A stretch of DNA of 60,089 nt from Alistipes sp. Lineage in GTDB: Bacteria; Bacteroidota; Bacteroidia; Bacteroidales; Rikenellaceae. The stretch lies in assembly GCA_017503575.1 (NCBI GenBank), contig JAFVSV010000019.1, forward strand, positions 1 to 60,089, in the 5' to 3' direction. A model generated the notes under the pieces. That model did not search any database, was not told where the DNA came from, and saw only the letters and a list, made by a program, of their open reading frames with translations. Both the position numbers and the translations under genes were made by a program. Below are positions 25,192 to 33,139 of the stretch, in pieces. The number at the start of each line of letters is the position of its first letter. The stretch's first letter is position 1.

Positions 25192-28100
25192 ATGGATATA
25201 CTATCGAAAATCATCAAGGTCTTCTTTGGCTCGAAGAGCGATAAGGACCGCAAGGAGATTCAGCCTTATGTCGAGAAGATTAAGGCTATCTACCCCTCAA
25301 TCTCGGCACTCTCGAACGACGAGTTGCGTGCTCGCTCGGCAGCCTTAAGCCAGAGCATCGCCGACTTCATTGCCGAGGATGAGAAGCATATCGTAGAGTG
25401 CAAGGAGAAGCTCGAGAAGGCGGATATCTCACTGCAGGATAAGGAGCGTCTATCGAAGGATATCGACGACACCACAAAGCGTATTGACGACAAGATTGAG
25501 CAGCGTCTCGAGGAGATACTACCCGAGGCTTTTGCTATCATGAAGGATACAGCACGCCGCTTTGCCGAGAACGACACCGTGGTAGTTACGGCAAACGACT
25601 TCGACCGCGACCTTGCGGCAGCACGTCAGGATCTTGTAACAATAGATGGCGACAAGGCGATATACAGCAGCCAGTGGACTGCCGGTGGTAATGTCATCAA
25701 GTGGGACATGGTACACTACGACGTACAGCTCTTTGGTGGCGTTGTGCTACACAAGGGTCGTATCGCCGAGATGGCAACAGGTGAGGGTAAGACCCTCGTG
25801 GCTACACTCCCTGTATTCCTCAACGCCTTGGCTCACAAGGGTGTTCATGTGGTAACTGTCAACGACTACCTCGCACGTCGTGATGCCGAGTGGATGGGTC
25901 CTATGTATCAGTTCCATGGTCTCTCGGTAGCATGTATCGACAATACACGCCCCAACTCAGCAGAGCGCCGCAAGGCATACATGGCAGATATCACCTTTGG
26001 TACGAACAATGAGTTCGGCTTCGACTATCTGCGTGATAACATGGCATCGGCACCCAAGGACCTCGTACAGCGCAAGCACCACTTCGCAATTGTCGATGAG
26101 GTCGACTCGGTACTTATCGACGATGCTCGTACGCCGCTTATCATCTCTGGTCCTGTACCCAAGGGTGGTGACCAGCTATTTGCCGAGTATCAGCCAGCAG
26201 CAAAGTATATCTACGACCTCCAGAGCAAGATGTCATCGGCAGATGTTGCCGAGGCCAAGCGTCTCTTCAACGAGGGCAACCTCGAGGAGGCTGGTAAGCT
26301 GTTGCTTCGTGCCCACAAGGCGATGCCAAAGTACAAAGCACTTATCAAGTTCCTCTCGGAGCCAGGTGTAAAGGTACTCCTTCAGAAGACCGAGAACTTC
26401 TACATGCAGGATAACGAGCGCCGCATGCCCGAGATTACGGACGATAACTTCGTGCTCCACGACGAGAAGATGAACTCGTTGATACTCACAGATAAGGGTC
26501 ACGAGGTAGCATCACGCCGTTTCAACGAGGATGGCTTCTTCGTACTTCCAGATATCGGTGCTCGTATTGCCGAGATTGAGGGAGCAGAGTTATCTCTCGA
26601 GGAGCGTGCTCAGCGAAAGGATGAGCTCCTCAGCGACTACGCCATAAGGGCCGAGCGCGTACACACCATGAACCAGCTGCTCAAGGCATACTTCATGTTC
26701 GAGAAGGATGTAGAGTATGTGCTCAGCGAGGACCACAAGGTTAAGATTGTCGACGAGCAGACAGGTCGTATCATGGAGGGTCGCCGCTACTCGGATGGTC
26801 TTCACCAGGCTATCGAGGCAAAGGAGAATGTTAAGGTGGAGGATGCTACACAGACATTCGCAACAATCACCCTTCAGAACTACTTCCGTATGTACCACAA
26901 GCTCGCAGGTATGACCGGTACTGCCGAGACTGAGGCATCGGAGTTCTGGAGCATCTACAAGCTCGACGTTGTGGTAATACCCACAAACAAGAAGGTCATC
27001 CGCGACGACCGTGATGACCTCGTATACAAGACAGCACGCGAGAAGTACAATGCCGTCATCGCCGAGGTCGAGCGCCTCGTAGCCGAGGGACGCCCTGTAC
27101 TTGTTGGTACCACATCGGTGGAGATATCGGAGCTCTTGAGCCGTATGCTTAAGCTACGCGGCATCAAGCACAACGTCCTCAACGCCAAGCAGCACCAGCT
27201 CGAGGCACAGATTGTTGCCGAGGCGGGACGTCGTGGTCAGGTGACCATTGCCACCAACATGGCAGGTCGTGGTACCGATATCAAGCTAACACCCGAGGTT
27301 AAGGAGCTTGGAGGTCTTGCAATCATAGGTACCGAGCGCCACGAGAGCCGTCGTGTAGACCGTCAGTTGCGTGGTCGTGCAGGACGTCAGGGTGACCCAG
27401 GCTCATCACAGTTCTTCGTGTCGTTGGAGGACAACCTTATGCGTCTCTTTGGCTCGGAGCGTATCGCCAAGCTCATGGACCGCATGGGTCTCAAGGAGGG
27501 TGAGGTGATACAGGCAGGCATGATGTCGAAGGCCATCGAGCGTGCACAGAAGAAGGTTGAGGAGAACCACTTTGGTACCCGTAAGCGTCTGTTGGAGTAT
27601 GACGACGTCATGAACTCGCAGCGTGAGGTGATATACACACGTCGTCGTCACGCCCTCTATGGCGAGCGTATCGACATCGACCTCAACAACCTACGCTACG
27701 ACTACGCTATGAAGTTCGTGGAGGCACACGAGGGATGCTCGTACGAAGAGTTTAAGTTCGAGCTTATGCGTGATGCTGCCATCGAGTTCACGGCCGACGA
27801 GCAGGCATACTCACAGATGAAGCCCAAGGAGCTTATCGAGCATGTTGCCGCCGACCTCACAGCACACTATGAGCGTCGCGCCAAGCTTATCGCCGACATT
27901 GTGCGCCCAACAATGCAGCGTATATACGAGGAGCGCAAGGATAACATGGATATGCGCATGGCATTCCCCATAACAGATGGTCGCCGACGCTATGGCATAC
28001 CCGTAGAGTTGCAGAAGTGTAAGGATAGCGACTGCATGGAGATTTACCGTGAGTTCGCCAAGGTAGCACTCTTCACAACCATCGACGACGCATGGCGCGA

Positions 28101-28491
28101 GCACCTCCGCGAGATGGACGACCTGCGTCAGAGCGTACAGAATGCCACATACGAGCAGAAAGACCCATTGCTCATCTACAAGCTCGAGTCGTTCCAGCTC
28201 TTCTCAAAGATGATTGAGGATATCAATCGCGATGTCATCGTACAGCTCAACAAGGCAGGCCTTGCTATACGCCAGAACAATGGTGACTCAATACAGCAGG
28301 CACAGGAGCAGAAACAGCGTGTCGACGTTAACAAGCTCCAGGAGTCACGCATGGCAGCGGCAGCGGCAGCAGGCCAGGGCGAGCGTAGCAAGACAGCACC
28401 TATCAAGGTGGATAAGAGCGTGGGACGAAACGACCCTTGTCCTTGCGGCTCAGGTAAGAAGTATAAGCACTGCCACGGTAAGTTGGCATAA
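25192..28491 (+). CDS. secA: SecA preprotein translocase ATPase
   Basis: SecA is the motor that pushes unfolded preproteins through SecYEG. The 1099-residue length is typical of Bacteroidetes SecA (E. coli 901). The extra length includes a charged, coiled-coil-prone insertion near 50-110 and a second insertion in the region 370-440. Walker A is ATGEGKT, the DEAD-like box is VDEVDSVLIDDARTP, and motif VI is QLRGRAGRQGDPGSS. The C-terminus is the zinc-binding SEC-C motif CPCGSGKKYKHC, which contacts SecB and lipids. It starts from its own promoter. Confidence 0.97.
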   Translation: MDILSKIIKVFFGSKSDKDRKEIQPYVEKIKAIYPSISALSNDELRARSAALSQSIADFIAEDEKHIVECKEKLEKADISLQDKERLSKDIDDTTKRIDDKIEQRLEEILPEAFAIMKDTARRFAENDTVVVTANDFDRDLAAARQDLVTIDGDKAIYSSQWTAGGNVIKWDMVHYDVQLFGGVVLHKGRIAEMATGEGKTLVATLPVFLNALAHKGVHVVTVNDYLARRDAEWMGPMYQFHGLSVACIDNTRPNSAERRKAYMADITFGTNNEFGFDYLRDNMASAPKDLVQRKHHFAIVDEVDSVLIDDARTPLIISGPVPKGGDQLFAEYQPAAKYIYDLQSKMSSADVAEAKRLFNEGNLEEAGKLLLRAHKAMPKYKALIKFLSEPGVKVLLQKTENFYMQDNERRMPEITDDNFVLHDEKMNSLILTDKGHEVASRRFNEDGFFVLPDIGARIAEIEGAELSLEERAQRKDELLSDYAIRAERVHTMNQLLKAYFMFEKDVEYVLSEDHKVKIVDEQTGRIMEGRRYSDGLHQAIEAKENVKVEDATQTFATITLQNYFRMYHKLAGMTGTAETEASEFWSIYKLDVVVIPTNKKVIRDDRDDLVYKTAREKYNAVIAEVERLVAEGRPVLVGTTSVEISELLSRMLKLRGIKHNVLNAKQHQLEAQIVAEAGRRGQVTIATNMAGRGTDIKLTPEVKELGGLAIIGTERHESRRVDRQLRGRAGRQGDPGSSQFFVSLEDNLMRLFGSERIAKLMDRMGLKEGEVIQAGMMSKAIERAQKKVEENHFGTRKRLLEYDDVMNSQREVIYTRRRHALYGERIDIDLNNLRYDYAMKFVEAHEGCSYEEFKFELMRDAAIEFTADEQAYSQMKPKELIEHVAADLTAHYERRAKLIADIVRPTMQRIYEERKDNMDMRMAFPITDGRRRYGIPVELQKCKDSDCMEIYREFAKVALFTTIDDAWREHLREMDDLRQSVQNATYEQKDPLLIYKLESFQLFSKMIEDINRDVIVQLNKAGLAIRQNNGDSIQQAQEQKQRVDVNKLQESRMAAAAAAGQGERSKTAPIKVDKSVGRNDPCPCGSGKKYKHCHGKLA

Positions 28492-28506
28492 AAGCAAGTC
28501 GACGTC

Positions 28507-28941
28507 ATGGGCTACAAGGAGCAGAAACAACGACAGTTCGACATCCGATACTTGCAGATGGCACGCGTATGGGCACAGAACTCATACTGCGTGCGTCGCA
28601 AGGTGGGCGCCCTGCTTGTCAAGGATAACATGATAATCTCGGATGGCTACAACGGCACGCCCGCTGGCTTCGAGAATATCTGCGAGGACGACATGGGCAA
28701 GACAAAACCATACGTTCTACATGCCGAGGCTAACGCAATAACCAAGGTCGCTAAGAGCGCCAACAACTGCGACGGCTCGACACTATATGTCACCGCCTCG
28801 CCATGTATAGAGTGCGCGAAGCTCATCATTCAGGCGGGCATCAAGCGCGTAGTATACAGCGACTCATACCGTCTCGAGGAGGGTTTGGACCTTCTGCGCA
28901 AGGTGGGCATCGAGTGTGTACAGCTACCCGTAGAGGAGTAG
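28507..28941 (+). CDS. dCMP deaminase (ComEB family)
   Basis: This 144-residue zinc deaminase converts dCMP to dUMP, feeding thymidylate synthesis. The zinc site is H72-A-E74 with C100 and C103 (SPCIECAK), and E74 is the proton shuttle. The GYNGTPAGF substrate loop is present. Length is normal. It starts 15 bases after secA and may be co-transcribed with it. Related tRNA or cytidine deaminases differ in the GYNG region, so dCMP is favoured. Confidence 0.92.
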   Translation: MGYKEQKQRQFDIRYLQMARVWAQNSYCVRRKVGALLVKDNMIISDGYNGTPAGFENICEDDMGKTKPYVLHAEANAITKVAKSANNCDGSTLYVTASPCIECAKLIIQAGIKRVVYSDSYRLEEGLDLLRKVGIECVQLPVEE

Positions 28942-28950
28942 CATACAGCC

Positions 28951-28997
28951 ACCTGGGGGGGGGAAAAACCTGGGGAAACCTGAGGAGACCTGGGGAG
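28951..28997 (+). repeat. G-rich tract with repeated CCTGGGGA units
   Basis: A run of nine G (28955-28963), then ACCTGGGGA, ACCTGAGGAG and ACCTGGGGAGG. It could form a G-quadruplex in DNA or RNA. It lies between the dCMP deaminase stop and the htpG promoter; no gene here. Confidence 0.5.
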
Positions 28998-29092
28998 GAG
29001 TAGTATAAGTATAGAGATAATAGATAAAAGACGAGATAGGGCGTTGTTGCGGACAACGTCCTACTTTTATATATAGGAGACGACATCCTATC

Positions 29093-29145
29093 TGTCACAC
29101 TATTCTGCCAAAATGTCAGTCCATTGTGGTTGGCACACCATTTGC
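29093..29145 (+). promoter_or_regulatory. Sigma-54-type promoter and upstream sites of htpG
   Basis: TTGGCAC (29130-29136), 5 bases, TTGC (29142-29145) matches the -24/-12 consensus of sigma-54 and predicts a start near 29157, 37 bases before the htpG ATG. Upstream lie TGTCA (29093-29097), TGCCA (29106-29110) and TGTCA (29114-29118), possible activator sites. No TAnnTTTG promoter is visible here. Confidence 0.65.
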
Positions 29146-29193
29146 CGTAGGCATTGGCTGAAAAGGAAATCTAATAACAACATACATACGACT

Positions 29194-31251
29194 ATGAAAA
29201 ACGGAAAAATTGGGGTAACAACCGAAAACATCTTCCCCGTAATCAAGAAGTTCCTATACTCGGATCACGAGATATTCCTACGCGAGTTGGTATCTAACGC
29301 TGTGGATGCCACCGAAAAGCTCAAGACACTATCGGCAAAGGGTGAGGCTGAGGGCGAGTTAGGCGACCTGACAATCCGCATCGCCGTAGATAGCGAGGCA
29401 AAGACCCTCACAATCACCGACCGCGGTATAGGCATGAGTGAGGAGGAGGTAGAGCGCTACATCAACCAGATAGCATTCTCGGGTGCCGAGGAGTTTATGG
29501 CAAAATACAAGGAGCAGACGATAATTGGCCACTTCGGTCTCGGCTTCTACTCGTCGTTCATGGTCGCCGACAAGGTAGAGATATTCACGCAGTCGTACCG
29601 CACAGGCGAGAAGAGTGTTCACTGGAGCTGCACGGGTACTCCCGAGTATGAGATTGAGAGTCTCGACGAGAAGCTCGACCGCGGCACACGCATCGTACTA
29701 CACCTATCCGAGGAGTGCGCACAGTACTCACAGCGCGATGAGATAGCGAAGCTCCTGCGCAAGTACTGCCACTTCCTACCTATACCCATCGCCTTTGGCA
29801 AGAAGCAGGAGTGGAAGGATGGCAAGTATCAGGACACCTCCGATGATAACATCATCAACGACACCACACCTCTATGGACACGCAAGCCATCGGAGATTAC
29901 TGAGGAGCAGTACAAGGAGTTCTATGCCGACCTATACCCAGGTAGCGAGGAGCCTCTCTTCTACATACACCTCAACATCGACTATCCGTTCAACCTCACG
30001 GGTATACTCTACTTCCCGAAGATACGCAACAACTTCGAGATACAGAAGAACCGCATACAGCTATACTGCAACCAGGTATTCGTCACCGACGAGGTAACGG
30101 GCATCGTACCCGAGTACCTAACGTTGCTTCATGGCGTTATCGACTCACCAGACATTCCGCTCAACGTGTCGCGCAGCTATCTCCAGAGCGACAACAACGT
30201 GAAGAAGATTTCGGGATATATCACCCGCAAGGTGGCAGACCGTCTTCAGGAGCTCTTCAACACCATGCGCGAGGACTACGAGAAGAAGTGGGACGACCTT
30301 AAGATATTCATTCAGTATGGCGTGCTCACCGACGAGAAGTTTGCCGAGAAGGCTCAGAACTTCATGCTCTGGAAGTCTATCGAAGGCAAGTACTACACCG
30401 CTACGGAGTATGTCGAGAAGGTCAAGGATATGCAGACCGACAAGGATGGCTTCACCATCATGCTCTATGTCGACGATGTAGAGGGTAAGAATAGCTTTGT
30501 GGAGGCAGCCAAGGCTAAGGGCTATGACATCTTGGAGATGAACGGCCAGCTTGACAGCCACTATATCCAGTACCTCGAGTCGAAGATGGAGAAGACACGC
30601 TTCGTGCGCGTAGACTCCGACGTCATAGACAACCTCATCCGCAAGGAGCAGCAGCAGGCGATGTCGTTGAGTAGCGACCAGCAGCAGATTATGCGTCCCG
30701 TATTCGAGGGACAGATGCCCGAGGATGAGAAGATACACTACCATGTGGCCTTCGAGCCTATGTCGAAGGATGATGCACCGGTGGTTATCACACAGAACGA
30801 GTTTATGCGTCGTATGAAGGATATGGCGGCGACAAGCGGTGGCGAGATGAGCCGCTTCTACGCCGAGATGCCCGACAACTACACCATCACGGTAAACGGC
30901 AACCACCCTATCGTCCTCGACATCCTCGAAGAGGTGGAGAAGGAGTATGGCGACAAGCTACGCACCATAGGTAAGAAGATTACGGCTGCCGAGCAGGAGG
31001 AGAGTCGCTTCGAGGAGACCGTTAAGGATAAGAAGAGCGAGGAGCTCACAGCCGAGGAGCGCGAGATGCGCGAGAGCCTATCGAAGCGCGTCGTGGAGCT
31101 TCGCGAGGAGCGCAACAGCCGCCTGGTGGAGATAGGTCGTGGCAACCGCAAGGTGCGACAGATTATCGACCTTGCACTACTCTCAAACGGCATGCTCAAG
31201 GGCAAGAGTCTTACGGACTTTATCCAGCGCAGCATATCGCTTATCGAGTAG
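29194..31251 (+). CDS. htpG: Hsp90-family chaperone HtpG
   Basis: This 685-residue ATP-dependent chaperone has an N-terminal ATPase of the GHKL type: EIFLRELVSNAVDATEKL (Glu and Asn of the ATP site), DRGIGM and GHFGLGFYSSF. The middle domain has NLTGILYFP and DIPLNVSRSYLQ, and the C-terminal dimerisation domain ends without an MEEVD motif, as in bacteria. A highly charged stretch (about 600-640) is present. The start is the ATG at 29194; an upstream in-frame extension reads through the promoter and is not used. A sigma-54-type promoter lies upstream. Confidence 0.96.
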   Translation: MKNGKIGVTTENIFPVIKKFLYSDHEIFLRELVSNAVDATEKLKTLSAKGEAEGELGDLTIRIAVDSEAKTLTITDRGIGMSEEEVERYINQIAFSGAEEFMAKYKEQTIIGHFGLGFYSSFMVADKVEIFTQSYRTGEKSVHWSCTGTPEYEIESLDEKLDRGTRIVLHLSEECAQYSQRDEIAKLLRKYCHFLPIPIAFGKKQEWKDGKYQDTSDDNIINDTTPLWTRKPSEITEEQYKEFYADLYPGSEEPLFYIHLNIDYPFNLTGILYFPKIRNNFEIQKNRIQLYCNQVFVTDEVTGIVPEYLTLLHGVIDSPDIPLNVSRSYLQSDNNVKKISGYITRKVADRLQELFNTMREDYEKKWDDLKIFIQYGVLTDEKFAEKAQNFMLWKSIEGKYYTATEYVEKVKDMQTDKDGFTIMLYVDDVEGKNSFVEAAKAKGYDILEMNGQLDSHYIQYLESKMEKTRFVRVDSDVIDNLIRKEQQQAMSLSSDQQQIMRPVFEGQMPEDEKIHYHVAFEPMSKDDAPVVITQNEFMRRMKDMAATSGGEMSRFYAEMPDNYTITVNGNHPIVLDILEEVEKEYGDKLRTIGKKITAAEQEESRFEETVKDKKSEELTAEEREMRESLSKRVVELREERNSRLVEIGRGNRKVRQIIDLALLSNGMLKGKSLTDFIQRSISLIE

Positions 31252-31278
31252 CAACACACATATATATATAATTAATAA

Positions 31279-31312
31279 GACCGACTAAAGAGCAATCCTT
31301 AGTCGGTCCTAT
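31279..31312. terminator. Terminator between htpG and the facing thioesterase gene
   Basis: GACCGACTAA (31279-31288) pairs perfectly with TTAGTCGGTC (31299-31308). It sits between convergent genes. Confidence 0.85.
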
Positions 31313-31329
31313 TGTATCTGCCTATTAGG

Positions 31330-31731
31330 TTACACCCTCTCTAACACCTCAAGCAACCACTTGGGGGCGCGCTGTGGACGGCGTGTCTCGCGGTCGATAA
31401 AGCCGAGGGTTGTGGAGCCTGTGGCCACCTCGCGGCCATCCTCGCCCGTAATCTCATAGCGGAAGACCATACGCGCCATGGGCATCTCGTCGACAATAGC
31501 GCGCACGGTGATAAGCTCATCGTAGAGCGCTGGGTGCTTATACTTGACATTAACCTCGACAATAGGCATCATCACACCGCGGTACTCCATCTCGGCATAG
31601 GTTAGGCCTATGGCACGAAGCCACTCGGTACGCGCCGCCTCGAAGAACTTGACATAGTTCGAGTGGTGCACGACGCCCATCTGGTCGGTATGGTGATACT
31701 CAACGCGTATCTTATGCTCAAAAGACTTCAT
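31330..31731 (-). CDS. Hot-dog fold acyl-CoA thioesterase (YbgC/4HBT family)
   Basis: This 133-residue hot-dog protein has the catalytic Asp D16 in TDQMGVVHHSNYVKFFE and the later GSTTLGFID strand. It likely hydrolyses an acyl-CoA thioester; YbgC-type members act on short or mid-chain acyl-CoA and are tied to phospholipid or envelope metabolism. It is the last gene of the rex-ribF-thioesterase run, 9 bases after ribF. Substrate not determinable. Confidence 0.9.
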   Translation of the reverse strand: MKSFEHKIRVEYHHTDQMGVVHHSNYVKFFEAARTEWLRAIGLTYAEMEYRGVMMPIVEVNVKYKHPALYDELITVRAIVDEMPMARMVFRYEITGEDGREVATGSTTLGFIDRETRRPQRAPKWLLEVLERV

Positions 31732-31740
31732 AATCTATCA

Positions 31741-32475
31741 TTATAACTCTACGACCACCCTACCCGTAACCTTCTCATCAAGGAGTACAAGGCGGTTGTC
31801 AATATTAATACTCATCTGCTTGCCGTTGACAACAGCGTCATATTGTCCACTGCGCGGTAGTTGCTTCGCATCATCCTTAATGCACACCACGCCCTCCGTA
31901 GCCACACCTATTATTATATATGGGTGCGACATAATCTCCGCGGCACGCTGCATACGTCCATCCTCTATAAGGCGACGCACAACCGTAGAGCTCACCTTAT
32001 CGCCACCCTCGGTATGTTGCTCGACACGTTCAACCTCGAAGCCGAGCTCCTCGGCGATAGGTTGCAACGACTCGAAGCGTCCCTCACTACCACGGCCGAA
32101 GCGGTGATTATACCCCACAACCATGCCTCGCATCTTCACCCTCTCGGCAAGCGAGCGCACGAAGGTCTCGTAGCTCTGCGTACGGAAAGCCTCATCGAAG
32201 CGCACGACAACAAGGTGGTCTACACCATGCTGTGCAAGGAGATATGCACGCTCCTCAACAGAGGTGAGTAGCTGCATACCCTCGGCACGTCCCATAACGA
32301 TACGCGGGTGTGGGTCGAAGGTGATGACAACACTCTCCGCATAGAGACGCCGTGCCATACAGCATAGCGAGCCAAGGAGCTGCGCATGGCCACCATGCAC
32401 ACCATCAAACGAGCCTACGGTAACAACCGTAGCCCCATCCGAACAAAACTCCTCTATGCCGTGGTGTATAGTCAT
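31741..32475 (-). CDS. ribF: RibF-like FMN adenylyltransferase with degenerate riboflavin kinase part
   Basis: This is a 244-residue protein. The N-terminal nucleotidyltransferase domain is complete: VGSFDGVHGGHAQLL (HxGH-like GGH), TFDPHPRIV, GYNHRFGRG and SSTVVRRLI. This domain makes FAD from FMN and ATP. Full RibF is about 305 residues with a C-terminal riboflavin kinase. Here only about 60 residues follow, and the kinase motif (GFPTAN) is missing, so riboflavin kinase activity is unlikely unless supplied elsewhere. The start is the ATG at 32475, just after the rex stop; a TTG further upstream overlaps rex. It is followed by the thioesterase. Confidence 0.85.
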   Translation of the reverse strand: MTIHHGIEEFCSDGATVVTVGSFDGVHGGHAQLLGSLCCMARRLYAESVVITFDPHPRIVMGRAEGMQLLTSVEERAYLLAQHGVDHLVVVRFDEAFRTQSYETFVRSLAERVKMRGMVVGYNHRFGRGSEGRFESLQPIAEELGFEVERVEQHTEGGDKVSSTVVRRLIEDGRMQRAAEIMSHPYIIIGVATEGVVCIKDDAKQLPRSGQYDAVVNGKQMSINIDNRLVLLDEKVTGRVVVEL

Positions 32476-32476
32476 A

Positions 32477-33121
32477 TTAGTTATTCTCCTCGGCAACCTT
32501 TACGAAGTATGCGACCTTCTCCAAAAGTGTGGTGATATCGTAGTTCTCGACAACGATGCCCTGCGGGAAGTTTAACGGCGCCGAGGTGAAGTTGAGCACG
32601 CCCTTGATACCTGCGTTGATGATAGGCAGAACAAGGGCTGCCGCCGCAGATGTCGGCGAGGTGACGATGACGATGCTTATATCAAGCTCCTCGACACGCT
32701 GCTCGAACTCGTCGATATGGTAGCATGGAATATTATCGACCATGGAGCCGACCTTCTGCGGGTCGATATCGAAAGCTGCGGTAATGCGTAGCTTAAGACC
32801 CTTGCCATTGAAGTAGCGCGTAACGGCCTGACCGAGGTGGCCCATGCCGATAATTGCCATATTCATTGGCTGCTCGCTATATAGGATATTGTCGATAAAG
32901 TCGATAAGCACCTTCACGTCGTAGCCCTTCTTCGTATCGCTCGAGAAGCCTATGAGCATAAGGTCGCGACGCACCTGCACGGCGGTAATGCCGTGCATAC
33001 CCGCAAGGACATGCGAGAAGATATGTGTGATACCTTGCGCATGACACTTGATGAGCGTACGGCGGTACTCGCTAAGGCGCTCGATGGTCTTCTCGGGAAT
33101 GTTGGATGGTATGTTTGCCAT
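32477..33121 (-). CDS. rex: Redox-sensing repressor Rex
   Basis: Rex binds NADH or NAD+ and controls fermentation and respiration genes by NADH/NAD+ ratio. This 214-residue protein has an N-terminal winged helix (IPEKTIERLSEYRRTL, then VRRDLMLIG) and a Rossmann domain with the nucleotide-binding IIGMGHLGQAV (GxGxxG) and FDIDPQKVG (the Asp that favours NAD). The C-terminal swapped helix (LEKVAYFV) is present. It is located between the LysM-PBP1 gene and ribF, in the same direction with short gaps. Confidence 0.95.
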   Translation of the reverse strand: MANIPSNIPEKTIERLSEYRRTLIKCHAQGITHIFSHVLAGMHGITAVQVRRDLMLIGFSSDTKKGYDVKVLIDFIDNILYSEQPMNMAIIGMGHLGQAVTRYFNGKGLKLRITAAFDIDPQKVGSMVDNIPCYHIDEFEQRVEELDISIVIVTSPTSAAAALVLPIINAGIKGVLNFTSAPLNFPQGIVVENYDITTLLEKVAYFVKVAEENN

Positions 33122-33139
33122 TTCTTAACTATTATCTAA

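Noticed and set aside
29113-29193. Upstream extension of htpG by 27 codons
   Set aside because: It would include the sigma-54-type promoter, and the conserved protein starts at 29194.
30145-30906. 253-residue frame opposite htpG
   Set aside because: It is a shadow of htpG codon use; no family pattern, and htpG is certain.
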